Below are positions 43,814 to 53,213 of a stretch of DNA of 64,000 nucleotides, piece after piece. The stretch is taken from contig CANFKC010000016.1 of the NCBI GenBank assembly GCA_947447265.1, forward strand, positions 34,452 to 98,451, in the 5' to 3' direction. The position numbers were made by a program, and so were the translations under genes. The notes beneath the pieces are model-generated. The model saw nothing but the letters and a program-made list of their open reading frames with translations, had not been told where the DNA came from and made no database searches. Source of the DNA: Chitinophagaceae bacterium (GTDB lineage: Bacteria; Bacteroidota; Bacteroidia; Chitinophagales; Chitinophagaceae). Each line of letters opens with the position of its first letter. The stretch's first letter is position 1.

Positions 43814-44890
43814 ATGCTTTCATCATTACCGCATCAATACATATATTATCTCTCTATCGTTGTTTCGGCGTTGATCAGCATCTATTCGGTCAGGAAGATC
43901 ATATTTATTGCCCTAAAGCGGAAGATATTTGACATACCCGACAACATTCGCAAAATACATGGAGAGCAAATACCCAGCCTGGGCGGTATAGGTGTTTTTA
44001 TTGGTTACATGGCTACGGTACTGTTTTTTGCACCGTTTGGCTTTAAAGTGCTTAACTACATAATTATTTCGTCAGTCATATTGTTCTTTACCGGCATTTA
44101 CGATGACATCATGAATATGCGGCCCAGCAAAAAATTGCTGGCGCAAATACTGGCAACAGCGATAACAGTTTACTTTGCTGATATTCGAATAACATCGCTT
44201 TACGGTCTATTGGGCATATACGATTTGCCATTCTGGGTAAGTATTTACCTTACCACTTTCTGTGGCACCTTCTTTATTAATGTTTTTAATTTTATCGATG
44301 GTATTGACGGTTTGGCGTGTATGCTTTCAATATTGTATACGCTGATATTTGGTGCGCATTTTGCCAGCCTCGGCTTTACTACTGAGGCCAGCCTTGCCTT
44401 TTCTTTACTGGGGGCTACTTGCGGATTACTCTGGTTTAATTATGCACCAGCTAAAATTTATATGGGCGATACCGGTTCTATGCTTTCAGGGTTTAGTATA
44501 TTTATTTTGGCGTTGTTATTTATAAGGTCGGCGCCTGCACTGCATATTCCTGACCTTGGGAACACTAATTCTGGTTATGTGGCGGTACAGGCAGTTTTGG
44601 CTATTTTCTTTCTGCCCGTTTTTGATGCGTTGCGTGTTTTTGCCTTGCGTGCATCAAAAGGTATTTCGCCGCTTAAAGCCGACCGCAGGCACCTGCATTA
44701 TTACCTGCTCGATGCCGGTCTCGGGCACGCAGCAACTGCCTGGCTGCTGGTTGGTATAAATATACTCACGATTCTTAGTGCATTTGTTTGCATGGCTAAT
44801 AATGCGCCAGCCTGGCTGTATTATATAGCTATTACTATACCGTCTGCTGCAACTGCTTTTATTGCTGCAAGCAGGGTTGAGAAAAGCTGA
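43814..44890 (+). CDS. WecA/TagO-like undecaprenyl-phosphate sugar-1-phosphate transferase
   Basis: 358 residues with ten or eleven membrane helices. Attaches GlcNAc-1-phosphate (or a relative) to undecaprenyl phosphate, the first step of an envelope glycan. Family motifs are PSLGGIGVFIG, the Asp-Asp pair and downstream Lys in YDDIMNMRPSKKLLAQ, NVFNFIDGIDGLA, YMGDTGSM and the His-rich DRRHLHYYL near the C-terminus. The HIHH-like loop places it in the WecA/TagO group rather than MraY. It begins 33 bases after meaB. Confidence 0.93.
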   Translation: MLSSLPHQYIYYLSIVVSALISIYSVRKIIFIALKRKIFDIPDNIRKIHGEQIPSLGGIGVFIGYMATVLFFAPFGFKVLNYIIISSVILFFTGIYDDIMNMRPSKKLLAQILATAITVYFADIRITSLYGLLGIYDLPFWVSIYLTTFCGTFFINVFNFIDGIDGLACMLSILYTLIFGAHFASLGFTTEASLAFSLLGATCGLLWFNYAPAKIYMGDTGSMLSGFSIFILALLFIRSAPALHIPDLGNTNSGYVAVQAVLAIFFLPVFDALRVFALRASKGISPLKADRRHLHYYLLDAGLGHAATAWLLVGINILTILSAFVCMANNAPAWLYYIAITIPSAATAFIAASRVEKS

Positions 44891-44989
44891 TAAAAAATTG
44901 ACCGCAATTTGCGCAGGCAGTAGTGACGTACACTAACTCTATACAGTTTTTTGATTTATAATTGATATCTGGTCCTGCCGCTAAATAAC

Positions 44990-45017
44990 AAAAAAGACCG
45001 GCATCACTGCCGGCCTT
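44990..45017 (-). terminator. Terminator of the 45048 lipoprotein gene
   Basis: On the minus strand AAGGCCGGCA and TGCCGGTCTT pair (one G-U) around GTGA and are followed by six T. Confidence 0.9.
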
Positions 45018-45047
45018 ATGCTTGACTTCTTTAAAAATTCTCTTTTA

Positions 45048-45911
45048 CTAAGGCATTGTTATGGTGTACGTAGCGCCCGCAGGTGTTGTTAACGTAGCAG
45101 TTGCGTCGCACACAGGTGTAGTACCATAGTTAATGGTGCGGGTAAGGCCGCTAGGCAGCGTGTATACGATTGTACCGGCTTCTATCCAGCGGCAACCAAA
45201 TGCTACCACCAACGGTGTTGCGGTGCTTATGTTCACGTTAACCACCGCACCGCTCGGGCGGGTAATTGTGCCCGTTCCGCTTATGGAATAAACATCGTCG
45301 GTATAGTCGGTAGTTGTGGCAGAACCCGCTGTCCAGGTGCGCACCCTTGTCCAGTTCGTAGTAACAGTACCTGCGCCACTTGCAAGGATAACGGAACCGC
45401 TTACAGTAACATTAAAATAAGGTTGGCCTGAAGAATTCAAACCCATATTAGTTATCGTTTTTGTGCCGGTAACCTGGTTGTCATTCTGATAATAGTTGTT
45501 GAAAGTGATTGTTTTTACAGAACCGGTAGCCGTATACGGACCAGTTTTGGTAATTATGATTTTACCGCGGCGATTGCGGCCATCATGACAAAGGCAATTT
45601 ACAGTGCCGAAGTCGACAGTTGTAGTATCGCCCGTTGCAGAGTGGGTTACTGTAGCACAGCCGCCGGTAGTTAATGCCGTTGTCTTATAGCCCAGGTTGC
45701 CCGAAACTACATTAGATGCCTGATCGGCAATGGTCTGCGCATCGTCGAAAGATTTTTCTGATACCGCGTGCTCACTGGCATAACCATTGTCTTCAGTTGT
45801 AGTGGTTGGGTTAGTGTTTTTGTCTTTTTTATTGCAAGACACCACAGTTAGAAAAGAGCCGATAGTAAGGGCACCGGTAGCCAGACAAAGGGAAAGTTTT
45901 GACCTGAACAT
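45048..45911 (-). CDS. Hypothetical lipoprotein, Thr-rich
   Basis: 287 residues. Lipoprotein signal with attachment Cys in TVVSCNKKDKN. The mature part has a flexible linker (about 28-50, TNPTTTTEDNGYASE), then all-beta sequence with many Thr, Val and Gly (VTHSATGDTTTVDFG, GRNRRGKIIITKTGPYTATG, YFNVTVSGSVILASG). Four Cys lie at regular spacing (GGCATV, NCLCHDG, FGCRW, PVCDA), probably paired. I have seen similar unnamed lipoproteins in Chitinophagaceae, but know no function. It has its own terminator. Confidence 0.8.
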   Translation of the reverse strand: MFRSKLSLCLATGALTIGSFLTVVSCNKKDKNTNPTTTTEDNGYASEHAVSEKSFDDAQTIADQASNVVSGNLGYKTTALTTGGCATVTHSATGDTTTVDFGTVNCLCHDGRNRRGKIIITKTGPYTATGSVKTITFNNYYQNDNQVTGTKTITNMGLNSSGQPYFNVTVSGSVILASGAGTVTTNWTRVRTWTAGSATTTDYTDDVYSISGTGTITRPSGAVVNVNISTATPLVVAFGCRWIEAGTIVYTLPSGLTRTINYGTTPVCDATATLTTPAGATYTITMP

Positions 45912-46108
45912 AGATTTATTGTTTTAAAGGTTTAATTATCGTTGTTGTGCTATTAAGACCCAACAATCGGTAACAGGTTTAAAACTATGCAAAATAAATT
46001 TGAATTGAAATGTTTTGAAGGTTGCTATATCTATCGCAAACTTATTTTAAGAATAGAGGTTCGGTGTTGTTGCGCGCCCATTTATGAGTCACCAAATTAT
46101 AAAGCGAT

Positions 46109-46597
46109 CTACGCCTTCTTTCTCGGAATGGAAAGGCTTTGCCAGTCGCCATGGGTATGCAGTTTTGCGATATACACCATTTGTCCGGCATGGTAAGCGT
46201 AATGAGCTATCTGGCGGTTTATGGCTTCCAAAACAGTATGTGCTTCCCCGCGTATATAGATGATTTTGTCGAGGTCAGCATCTGTTATGCTATCGATAGC
46301 CTTAAAAACGCATGCCCAGCCTTCTTCCCATTTCTGCATAACGGCTTCGCGGCTTACCGCCTCATTATCAAATTCGGCATCGCGCTGGCGCCATGGCTTT
46401 TCGCCGTCAGTAGTTAAGAAATCTGTCCAGCGGCTGAGCATATTGCCCCATAAGTGTTGTACAATGCTTATTACGCTGTTACTATCTTCATTGGCTTGCC
46501 AGGCGAGGGTCTGGTCATCCATTTGGGCCATTGCTTTTTCGCCAAGGCCCTTGTACATATTGAATTGCCTTTTGGCGCTTTCCAGGTAGTTGATCAT
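46109..46597 (-). CDS. DinB-superfamily protein (DUF1572-like)
   Basis: 162 residues, four-helix DinB fold. Putative metal-site histidines occur in VISIVQHLWGNMLSRW (about 43-58) and in INRQIAHYAYHAGQMVYIAKL (about 126-146). DUF1572 proteins are uncharacterised relatives of bacillithiol S-transferases. This is the second DinB-type protein of the window (the other is at 9081); the two are not closely similar. It is not obviously linked to its neighbours. Confidence 0.88.
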   Translation of the reverse strand: MINYLESAKRQFNMYKGLGEKAMAQMDDQTLAWQANEDSNSVISIVQHLWGNMLSRWTDFLTTDGEKPWRQRDAEFDNEAVSREAVMQKWEEGWACVFKAIDSITDADLDKIIYIRGEAHTVLEAINRQIAHYAYHAGQMVYIAKLHTHGDWQSLSIPRKKA

Positions 46598-46761
46598 GAT
46601 ATCTTTGATTGAAGGATTTTTTTTGAATAGCGTTTTACAGCTCTGACTATATAAAACACACCGGTTATAATGGCTCTAATATTTTTGTTCCTTTTTGGGC
46701 ACACCGCTATATCTCGGGAGAAACCACACAATTTTTATTGGCTTTTTTACAATAAACCAAG

Positions 46762-46808
46762 GACTGCCAATTGCCGACTGCTAACTGCCTACTGTAGGAC
46801 TGCCAACT
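46762..46808. repeat. Short GACTGCCAACTGCC-type low-complexity tract
   Basis: Five to six variants of GACTGCCAA / CTGCTAACTGCC run up to the stop codon of the GNAT gene. Similar tracts of other short words abut gene ends at 9682-9728 and 13243-13368. Confidence 0.6.
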
Positions 46809-47268
46809 AACAAACCGTCTCCATATCTCCGTATATACCTGGTCGGGTTATTTCCATCAGCCGTTCCGGGAATTTAGTTGCAGTAAAGCCAACTTGTTTA
46901 TACAAATCATGCGCATCTTTTGTCGCTAGCATTATGCGGCGCAAGCCTTTCACCCAGTCCAATGCGAATAATTCCTGCATCATTACTTTGCTTATGCCTT
47001 TGCCTCGGTGGCTATCTTCCACATATACATCAGCAAGGTAAGCAAAGGTGGCATAGTCAGTCACCAGGCGCGCATAGGCAACCTGCTTACCGTCTTTTAC
47101 AGCACCAATACCAAATGAATTATCGAACGCTGTTTTAAAGGTTTCCCGGGGTATGTGCTGTGCCCAATACGAAGCTGTTGCGAGCCACTGGCGCACATCG
47201 TCAGGATACATTAATGCCTTGTCTGTGGTAATGAGGTATCCCTCTTGCAACACATTTATATGCTTCAT
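46807..47268 (-). CDS. GNAT-family N-acetyltransferase
   Basis: 153 residues. The acetyl-CoA-binding motif A is VEDSHRGKGISKVMMQEL (about 82-99), with the Arg/Gln-x-x-Gly-x-Gly/Ala pyrophosphate loop RGKGIS. Motif B follows with LYKQVGFTATKFPERLMEI, common in a subgroup of small acetyltransferases. The substrate is unknown. The ATG shares one base with the ilvE stop (TAATG), so it is translationally coupled to it. Confidence 0.9.
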   Translation of the reverse strand: MKHINVLQEGYLITTDKALMYPDDVRQWLATASYWAQHIPRETFKTAFDNSFGIGAVKDGKQVAYARLVTDYATFAYLADVYVEDSHRGKGISKVMMQELFALDWVKGLRRIMLATKDAHDLYKQVGFTATKFPERLMEITRPGIYGDMETVC

Positions 47269-48320
47269 TACTTAACTATATAATTCCAGTTATGGGTATC
47301 AGGTGCTAAACCCTTTCGAATGTTATTGAGTTTGGCTTTCAGCTGGAACATCATGGCATCTTCGCCTATGTAACACGTATATGTTTTGCCGGCAATAGTT
47401 ATCTGCTCAATCGGGGCTATAACTGCAGCAGTACCCGCGCCAAATGCTTCTACTCTCTGTCCTGCTTCCAGCGCATCGGTAAGTTCTTTCAGGCTTACCT
47501 GCCTGGTTTCCACTTTAATGCCGGCTTCCTTTGCAATGGTAACCAATGAATCGCGTGTAACGCCATCCAGAATACTGCCGGATAACGCAGGGGTTATTAG
47601 TGTGTCGTTCATATAGAACATGGCATTCATGGTGCCTGATTCTTCAATGAATTCATGGTTCTTAGCGTCTGTCCAAAGCACCTGGTCGAATCCTTCCCGC
47701 TTTGCTTTTTCAGTAGGGTAGAAAGCGCCGCCATAGTTGCCGCCACATTTAGCAGCACCGGTACCACCTTCTGCGGCCCTCGAAAATTCGGTTTCAACTT
47801 TTACCTTTAGTGGGTTGGCGTAATATTGGTAAGCCGGAGAGGCCACTATCATAAACAAATATTCATCAGCAACTTTAACACCTATGCGGCCTTCGCTGGC
47901 TATCATAAACGGGCGTATGTATAATGATGCTTCAGGTTCATCAGGCACCCAACTTGCGTCCAGCTGCACCAGCTGGTGCATGGCTTCATCAAACAGCGCT
48001 TTGGGTACAAGCGGCATACACATACGGTCCAGCGATTTGCAAAAGCGGTCGTAATGCTTTTGCATCCGGAATATATTTATTCCGCCATCGGCAGTAACAA
48101 AAGCTTTCATTCCTTCAAAAACTGTTTGCCCATAATGCAGGCACAAAGCGAGCGGGCTCAGCGAAAGGTCGTGAAACGGCACTATGCGCGGGTTGTGCCA
48201 GGTGCCATCTTTATACTCTGCAATAAACATATGCTCGGTTGGCACTTTACCAAACGGTATTGATTTGGTTTCTGCAACTGTTCTTTCCGCCTGCGGCGTT
48301 ACTGAAATGTTGTATTCCAT
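47268..48320 (-). CDS. ilvE: Branched-chain amino acid aminotransferase
   Basis: 350 residues, fold-type IV PLP enzyme that makes or degrades Leu, Ile and Val. The larger BCAT-II form is shown by FGKVPTEHMF, HYGQTVFEGMKAF, the PLP-lysine motif AAKCGGNYGGA, QVLWTDAKNHEFIEESGTMN and the closing VEAFGAGTAAVIAPI. The ATG at 48320 gives the usual start; in-frame upstream codons to 48374 run towards the EamA gene. It is followed by the GNAT gene with a 1-base overlap. It may share a transcript with the EamA transporter 20 bases upstream. Confidence 0.95.
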   Translation of the reverse strand: MEYNISVTPQAERTVAETKSIPFGKVPTEHMFIAEYKDGTWHNPRIVPFHDLSLSPLALCLHYGQTVFEGMKAFVTADGGINIFRMQKHYDRFCKSLDRMCMPLVPKALFDEAMHQLVQLDASWVPDEPEASLYIRPFMIASEGRIGVKVADEYLFMIVASPAYQYYANPLKVKVETEFSRAAEGGTGAAKCGGNYGGAFYPTEKAKREGFDQVLWTDAKNHEFIEESGTMNAMFYMNDTLITPALSGSILDGVTRDSLVTIAKEAGIKVETRQVSLKELTDALEAGQRVEAFGAGTAAVIAPIEQITIAGKTYTCYIGEDAMMFQLKAKLNNIRKGLAPDTHNWNYIVK

Positions 48321-48339
48321 ACAATGTGGTTTTAGATGT

Positions 48340-49293
48340 TTATGATTCCAGCGGCACAGTCTCCGGAAAGGCATTTGCTGCGCCGTTGTTAATAGTTGTT
48401 GTGTGTTGTTGCCTGTAGCCCTTGTTCACCATAAAAACACTGCTAATAATTGCAATGAATGCCAGTGCTGTATAAATACTCCATTCTTCGTCCAGCGCAA
48501 AATGCCCCAGAATTACTGCTACCAGCGGGTTTACATAGGCGTAAATGGTGGCCACGCCTACCGGCAGTTTGCTCAGCGTATACATATAGGCGGCATAGGC
48601 CAGCACCGAGCCGAAAATTATCAGGTATACCATGGCTATAAGGCCATCCCGGTTAAAGAGTTCCAAATGCTTAAGGTCGTCAATTGCAGGGCTGAGTATT
48701 AACATGAAAATGCCGCCAAACAAAAGCTGCATACCTGAATTAAGGAAGGGGTTAACCGGGTTAACATTCTTCTTATTCAGTATACTCCCGGCAGCCCAGG
48801 AACACGTTGCTGCCAGTATTGCCAGTGTGCCGAATAAGTATTGGGTGTTAGAAATGTCGGCTATGCTGTGCCTGAATATTAATGCTACGCCGCCCGTGCC
48901 GAGCAGCATGCCCGCGCCTATGAGGCCATTAAACTTCTCTTTTTTAGAGAGCAGCAAATTAAACAGTACCGCAAAAATTGGCATTATGGAACAGATGAGC
49001 GCTGCTATGCCGCTTGGTACGGTTTTTTCGCCCCACGTAACGCCACCGTTACCAATAGTAAGCATCAGGAAGCCGATAGCCATCTGTCGCAATATGTTGG
49101 GCAGAGAAAGGTCAGTCTTTCTATTGGCCAGCAGTGCAACAGCCATAAGCAGGATGCCGGATATAGTCTGGCGGATGCCCGCAAACAAAAATGCAGGGTA
49201 ATGCATCACACCCACCCGGATAGCCAGGTAAGTTGTGCCCCATACGATGCAGACGAAAAAGAGTGCTGCATATGCTTTTGTTTGTGTTGCCAT
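48340..49293 (-). CDS. EamA/RhaT-family drug/metabolite transporter
   Basis: 317 residues, ten membrane helices as two EamA repeats (about 10-140 and 155-295). It carries the typical FVCIVWGTTYLAIRVG opening and VTWGEKTVPSGIAALICSIMPIF in the first repeat, and VYLIIFGSVLAYAAYMYTLSKLPVG in the second. The substrate is unknown; many members export amino acids or metabolites. It diverges from a MocR-type regulator across a 90-base region with a candidate operator, and ilvE lies next in the same direction. Regulated amino-acid or vitamin B6-related export is a reasonable inference. The ATG at 49293 is chosen over upstream in-frame codons. Confidence 0.9.
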   Translation of the reverse strand: MATQTKAYAALFFVCIVWGTTYLAIRVGVMHYPAFLFAGIRQTISGILLMAVALLANRKTDLSLPNILRQMAIGFLMLTIGNGGVTWGEKTVPSGIAALICSIMPIFAVLFNLLLSKKEKFNGLIGAGMLLGTGGVALIFRHSIADISNTQYLFGTLAILAATCSWAAGSILNKKNVNPVNPFLNSGMQLLFGGIFMLILSPAIDDLKHLELFNRDGLIAMVYLIIFGSVLAYAAYMYTLSKLPVGVATIYAYVNPLVAVILGHFALDEEWSIYTALAFIAIISSVFMVNKGYRQQHTTTINNGAANAFPETVPLES

Positions 49294-49330
49294 GGTGTTG
49301 TAAAATTCTTTGACAAAAGTGGAAAAAATA

Positions 49331-49375
49331 TTTTGAACAAAACAGACACAATTTTCATATTTTTGACCATAACAG
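49331..49375 (+). promoter_or_regulatory. Candidate MocR operator and promoter between EamA and MocR genes
   Basis: Two direct copies, TTTTGAACAAAACAG (49331) and TTTTGACCATAACAG (49361), lie exactly 30 bases apart and match at 13 of 15 positions. TTTG at 49332 and TATTTTTG at 49358-49365 also form a -33/-7 promoter for the plus-strand gene, so a bound regulator would cover both elements. MocR proteins are known to bind direct repeats and repress themselves. Confidence 0.55.
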
Positions 49376-49383
49376 TTTGAATT

Positions 49384-50823
49384 ATGAAAACACTCGATAA
49401 ATCGAAAAGCGACCATCTGTACCTGCAGATAGCGGAGCGTATACAACACCAGATATTGGGTGAAGTATTGAAGATAGGCGATAAACTACCTTCAGTAAGG
49501 GTGCTGAGTAGTGAGCATAATTTGAGTGTGAGCACCATACTGCAGGCCTATTATCATCTTGAAGGGAAGGGGTTAATAGAATCAAGGCCGCAGTCGGGTT
49601 ATTATGTGTGTTTTAATCCTTCCAGGTTTCCGCAAAAAGTTGCTAAAAGTAACCCACTGCAGACAACCCGCACAAAAGATGTTGAAACAATAATAGGCGA
49701 GGTGTATAACGATTTTTCTATGCCCGGTATCACTAAATTTTCGCTCAGTGTGCCCGCGCCGGAAATACTGCCGCTGGCGCGTCTCAATAAAGCTATGATA
49801 CAGGCCCTGCGCGATTTGCCGGCTAACGGCACTTCGTACGAGCAACTACAGGGCAATGAGCTATTGCGCAGGCAGGTAGCGCGCTGGAGTATGCACTGGG
49901 GTGGTAAACTGAGTGCCGATGATATTGTAACAACATCCGGTTGCATGAATGCCATATCCTATTGCCTTATGGCCATAACACAGCCGGGCGATACTATTGC
50001 GGTGGAAAGTCCTGTGTACTTTGGTACACTGCGTTTTGCCCAGAGCATAGGGTTAAAAGTGGTAGAGTTGCCAACCGACCCCGATACCGGTGTTGACCCC
50101 GACGATGTGAAAAAAGCCCTGCAGCAACATAAAATCAAAGCATGCTTTTTCGTAACCAATTTCAGTAACCCGCTCGGTTACTGTATGCCTGATGAGCAGA
50201 AAAAGGCAATGGTGAAATTATTGTCGCACCATGGTGTGCCGCTTATTGAAGACGATCTGTATGGTGATGTGTATTTTGGCAACAAGCGCCCGTTATCCTG
50301 CAAAAGTTTTGATGAAGAAGGCAATGTGTTGTGGTGCAGTTCCATTTCAAAAACACTGGCACCCGGTTACAGGGTAGGCTGGGTAGCCCCTGGCAAATAC
50401 CTGGATAAGATAAAGAGCCTGAAACTCTATCACAGTATTACTTCTGCCACCGCCCAGCAAGCTGCAATTGCTAGCTTTCTGGCAACAGGGCGGTATGAGA
50501 GCCATTTGCGCAAGCTCCGGCAAACGCTACATGCCAACAGCTTGCAATTTATAAGGGCCGTTGGCGAGTACTTTCCTGCAGGCACTAAATTAAGTAACCC
50601 GCGCGGTGGCTTTATTTTGTGGGTGGAACTTGATAAGAGCATCGATACCTATCAACTCTATATTGAAGCCATGCATCATAAAATAAGCATTGCACCCGGT
50701 ACTATATTCACCTTGCAAGAGCGTTACCAAAACTGCCTTCGCCTCAGTTATGGTATGCAATGGACGCCTGAAATAGATAAAGCGCTCAAAAAGCTGGGCA
50801 TCATCATAAAGTCGATGATGTAA
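49384..50823 (+). CDS. MocR-type regulator (GntR winged helix fused to aminotransferase domain)
   Basis: 479 residues. The N-terminal GntR helix-turn-helix (about 10-75) shows LYLQIAERIQHQILGEVLKIGDKLPSVRVLS and VSTILQAYYHLEGKGLIESRPQSGYYV. A fold-type I aminotransferase domain (about 105-475) follows. It has TTSGCMNAISYCL, FVTNFSNPLGYCMP, LIEDDLYGDVYF and the PLP lysine in SSISKTLAPGYRVGW. MocR proteins use PLP or its adducts as effector. It diverges from the EamA transporter, which is therefore the likely target, along with itself. Confidence 0.93.
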   Translation: MKTLDKSKSDHLYLQIAERIQHQILGEVLKIGDKLPSVRVLSSEHNLSVSTILQAYYHLEGKGLIESRPQSGYYVCFNPSRFPQKVAKSNPLQTTRTKDVETIIGEVYNDFSMPGITKFSLSVPAPEILPLARLNKAMIQALRDLPANGTSYEQLQGNELLRRQVARWSMHWGGKLSADDIVTTSGCMNAISYCLMAITQPGDTIAVESPVYFGTLRFAQSIGLKVVELPTDPDTGVDPDDVKKALQQHKIKACFFVTNFSNPLGYCMPDEQKKAMVKLLSHHGVPLIEDDLYGDVYFGNKRPLSCKSFDEEGNVLWCSSISKTLAPGYRVGWVAPGKYLDKIKSLKLYHSITSATAQQAAIASFLATGRYESHLRKLRQTLHANSLQFIRAVGEYFPAGTKLSNPRGGFILWVELDKSIDTYQLYIEAMHHKISIAPGTIFTLQERYQNCLRLSYGMQWTPEIDKALKKLGIIIKSMM

Positions 50824-50900
50824 ATGGCGCTATCATGCCCGGCTGTTTGTTGCCAACTTCTGTACTTAGCTGCCTGCTATGATATTAGTGTAGGTTGTAT

Positions 50901-50908
50901 TATATTTG
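50901..50908 (+). promoter_or_regulatory. -7 element upstream of the histidine kinase gene
   Basis: TATATTTG is an exact TAnnTTTG match about 100 bases before the likely kinase start. No clear -33 TTTG is visible at the usual distance. Confidence 0.45.
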
Positions 50909-51006
50909 TCTGATTATTTTGATTATTTTATTTTTTATATGTTGTGGCAGCGCATTTCTATTTGCATGTCGCAACACTATTTAATACCAAACCTGCAAAG
51001 CGGAAA

Positions 51007-53067
51007 GTGGTGCGCAAATTACTGGCTATATGTTTATTGCTGTCTATTCTTGTTTGTTCCTGCAACCACGCGGGGAACAAACTTGCGCCGAGTACCCCAT
51101 ACTTTGATAGTGTTATTGCCCGTTCTGAACGGATGTATGATGCCGGTGACAAATTAGGTGCGCTGCATTATGCACGTACTAAGCATAACGAAGGCAATGG
51201 TTTGACGGTTGAGGATGAAATGAATTACTATGCCTACATCAGTGCCCTAGTTTCACGAGACTTTAACGATCATGAAAAGAGTGCAGAATTGGCGGATACC
51301 ATGCTTACCATACTTGACAAAGCTGGAACTGACACAAAGGTAACTATACGAAAGATACAGGCGCTTAACATAAAGGCGGATGCACTCTACAGCAAAGGGC
51401 TTTACAATGAGGCATTCAAAACTTATTTTAACGCAAAGGTACTTGCCAGCACAACTGAAGACCCTTGCGCGGTAAGCATGTTCAGCTATCACATGGGTAT
51501 GATTTTGTACCGGCAGCAGAAGTTTACAGAAGCGTCTGTTTACTTTAAGCAGTCGTATAGCGAGATGCTTTCGTGCGTTGAAAATTTTACTTATTTCTAT
51601 CGAAAGCAGGAACTGCTGGATAATATAGGGTTGTGCTACCAGAAGGTCGGTAAGTTTGATAGTGCGCTTATTTACTACAACAAATCATTGGCGTATGTTA
51701 GGGCGAACTATAACAAATTTCCTAACAAGGCACAAAGTGTTTACGAGACTGCAGAGGCGGTTATATATGGCAATGTAGCTGACGTATTTATAGGCAAAGG
51801 GCAACTGGATACGGCAATACAGATGTTGAACAAAAGTATAACAGTTAACCTGCAGATGGGTTACGCAAATACAGATGCTGAAACAGATCAGGTAAAACTT
51901 GCGGAAATATACCTGAAAGGCGATAAACTTGACGAACTGAACAGATTGCTCATTTATATTAGAGCGGAACTGGATACCATACCCAACAAAGTTGTTGAAA
52001 TACAATGCAATAACCTGATGTACCGCTTTTGCAACCGAAAGAACGATTCCCTTTTGGCATGCCGATATGCTGTCGCGTATATAAAACTGAATGATTCTTT
52101 CCAGGCAGGAAATAAGTTACTGATGGCCTCAGATATTGAGGCTACTGTGCGCGCAATGGAAAAACAGCACCAACTTTCATTGCTGGAAAAAGACAAAGAG
52201 AAGCGTGATATCTATCTGGTTATTGCAGCAGTCGTGGCCCTGATGGCTGTTATCGTCATTTTGATGGTGATGCGCAACTCATCGAGAGCAGAGCGTGACC
52301 TGAAAATGCTGAAGGATTTGAACCTGGAGATAGGCGACCGTAAGCGCCAGCTTGAAGATGTGTTATATGAACTGGAGGTAAGGGACAAAGACAAATCAAG
52401 GATATTACGCTCTGTAGCGCACGATGTAATGAGCCCTATCTCCGCTATTTCTGCACTAACTGACATATTGCTAACTGAAGGCAAAGACCTGAATGCAGAA
52501 CAATGGGAAATGCTCGATCTCATACAGGAAGCCTGTGGTAACTCACTCAGCCTCAGTAACGAGATACTGGATGCTGCCGATACCATTGACCCGGGTACCA
52601 TGGTAAAAGAACGTGTCGATATCAATAAACTGGTACACAGCAGTGTTGAGTTATTGAATGCCAAGGCTGCAACCAAGAAGCAGGTTATTACTATAGAACA
52701 GGAGACACCAGGCATTTTTGCAATGGTAAACAAAGGCAAAATCAGGAGGGTTTTAGAAAACCTTATGGGCAACGCTATCAAATTCAGCTACGAAAACTCA
52801 TCGATACAGTTATCCCTTACGCAGGCGGAAGGTAAAGTGCTGATTACGGTTAAGGATTCCGGTATTGGTATAGCAAATAAAGGCAGTGAGCATATTTTTG
52901 ACATGTTCACTGAAAGTAAAACATATGGTACCAAGGGCGAAAAGCCTCATGGTATCGGGTTGTCTATAGCATTGCAGGTGGCAAGGGCGCATGGCGGTGA
53001 TATTTGGTTTGAAAGTGAAGAAGGTAAAGGAACTACCTTTTACCTGTCGTTGCCGTTAAATTTCTAA
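51007..53067 (+). CDS. Sensor histidine kinase with extracytoplasmic TPR domain (probable lipoprotein signal)
   Basis: 686 residues if started at the GTG at 51007; an earlier in-frame GTG at 50944 adds 21. A hydrophobic stretch LLAICLLLSILVCSC with a Cys suggests a lipoprotein-type signal. Residues ~30-390 are TPR helices (e.g. ALIYYNKSLAYVRANYNKFP). A membrane helix (about 400-422, IYLVIAAVVALMAVIVILMVM) and a coiled coil come next, then HisKA with the phospho-acceptor His in RSVAHDVMSPISA (about 472). The HATPase domain shows NLMGNAIKFSYE, DSGIGIANKG and GEKPHGIGLSIALQVARAHGG. The receiver gene follows after 269 bases. Confidence 0.9.
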   Translation: MVRKLLAICLLLSILVCSCNHAGNKLAPSTPYFDSVIARSERMYDAGDKLGALHYARTKHNEGNGLTVEDEMNYYAYISALVSRDFNDHEKSAELADTMLTILDKAGTDTKVTIRKIQALNIKADALYSKGLYNEAFKTYFNAKVLASTTEDPCAVSMFSYHMGMILYRQQKFTEASVYFKQSYSEMLSCVENFTYFYRKQELLDNIGLCYQKVGKFDSALIYYNKSLAYVRANYNKFPNKAQSVYETAEAVIYGNVADVFIGKGQLDTAIQMLNKSITVNLQMGYANTDAETDQVKLAEIYLKGDKLDELNRLLIYIRAELDTIPNKVVEIQCNNLMYRFCNRKNDSLLACRYAVAYIKLNDSFQAGNKLLMASDIEATVRAMEKQHQLSLLEKDKEKRDIYLVIAAVVALMAVIVILMVMRNSSRAERDLKMLKDLNLEIGDRKRQLEDVLYELEVRDKDKSRILRSVAHDVMSPISAISALTDILLTEGKDLNAEQWEMLDLIQEACGNSLSLSNEILDAADTIDPGTMVKERVDINKLVHSSVELLNAKAATKKQVITIEQETPGIFAMVNKGKIRRVLENLMGNAIKFSYENSSIQLSLTQAEGKVLITVKDSGIGIANKGSEHIFDMFTESKTYGTKGEKPHGIGLSIALQVARAHGGDIWFESEEGKGTTFYLSLPLNF

Positions 53068-53213
53068 TTAATTAAGGTTTTTAAAGTAGCTTACATTCAT
53101 TACGTTTATAGTGAAACTGTTGCATCTCCATTAGCGTTTGTTAATAAGGGGTTTTTTAGTAGATTTGTCTTTAAGCATTAAACATTAATTTTCTGTTTAT
53201 TTTAGAAATGAGT

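Noticed and set aside
48632..49201. 189-residue plus-strand frame opposite the EamA transporter
   Set aside because: Antisense of a membrane protein. The real frame has ten matching helices.
52212..52781. 189-residue minus-strand frame opposite the histidine kinase
   Set aside because: Covers the HisKA/HATPase coding region, whose motifs are intact on the plus strand.
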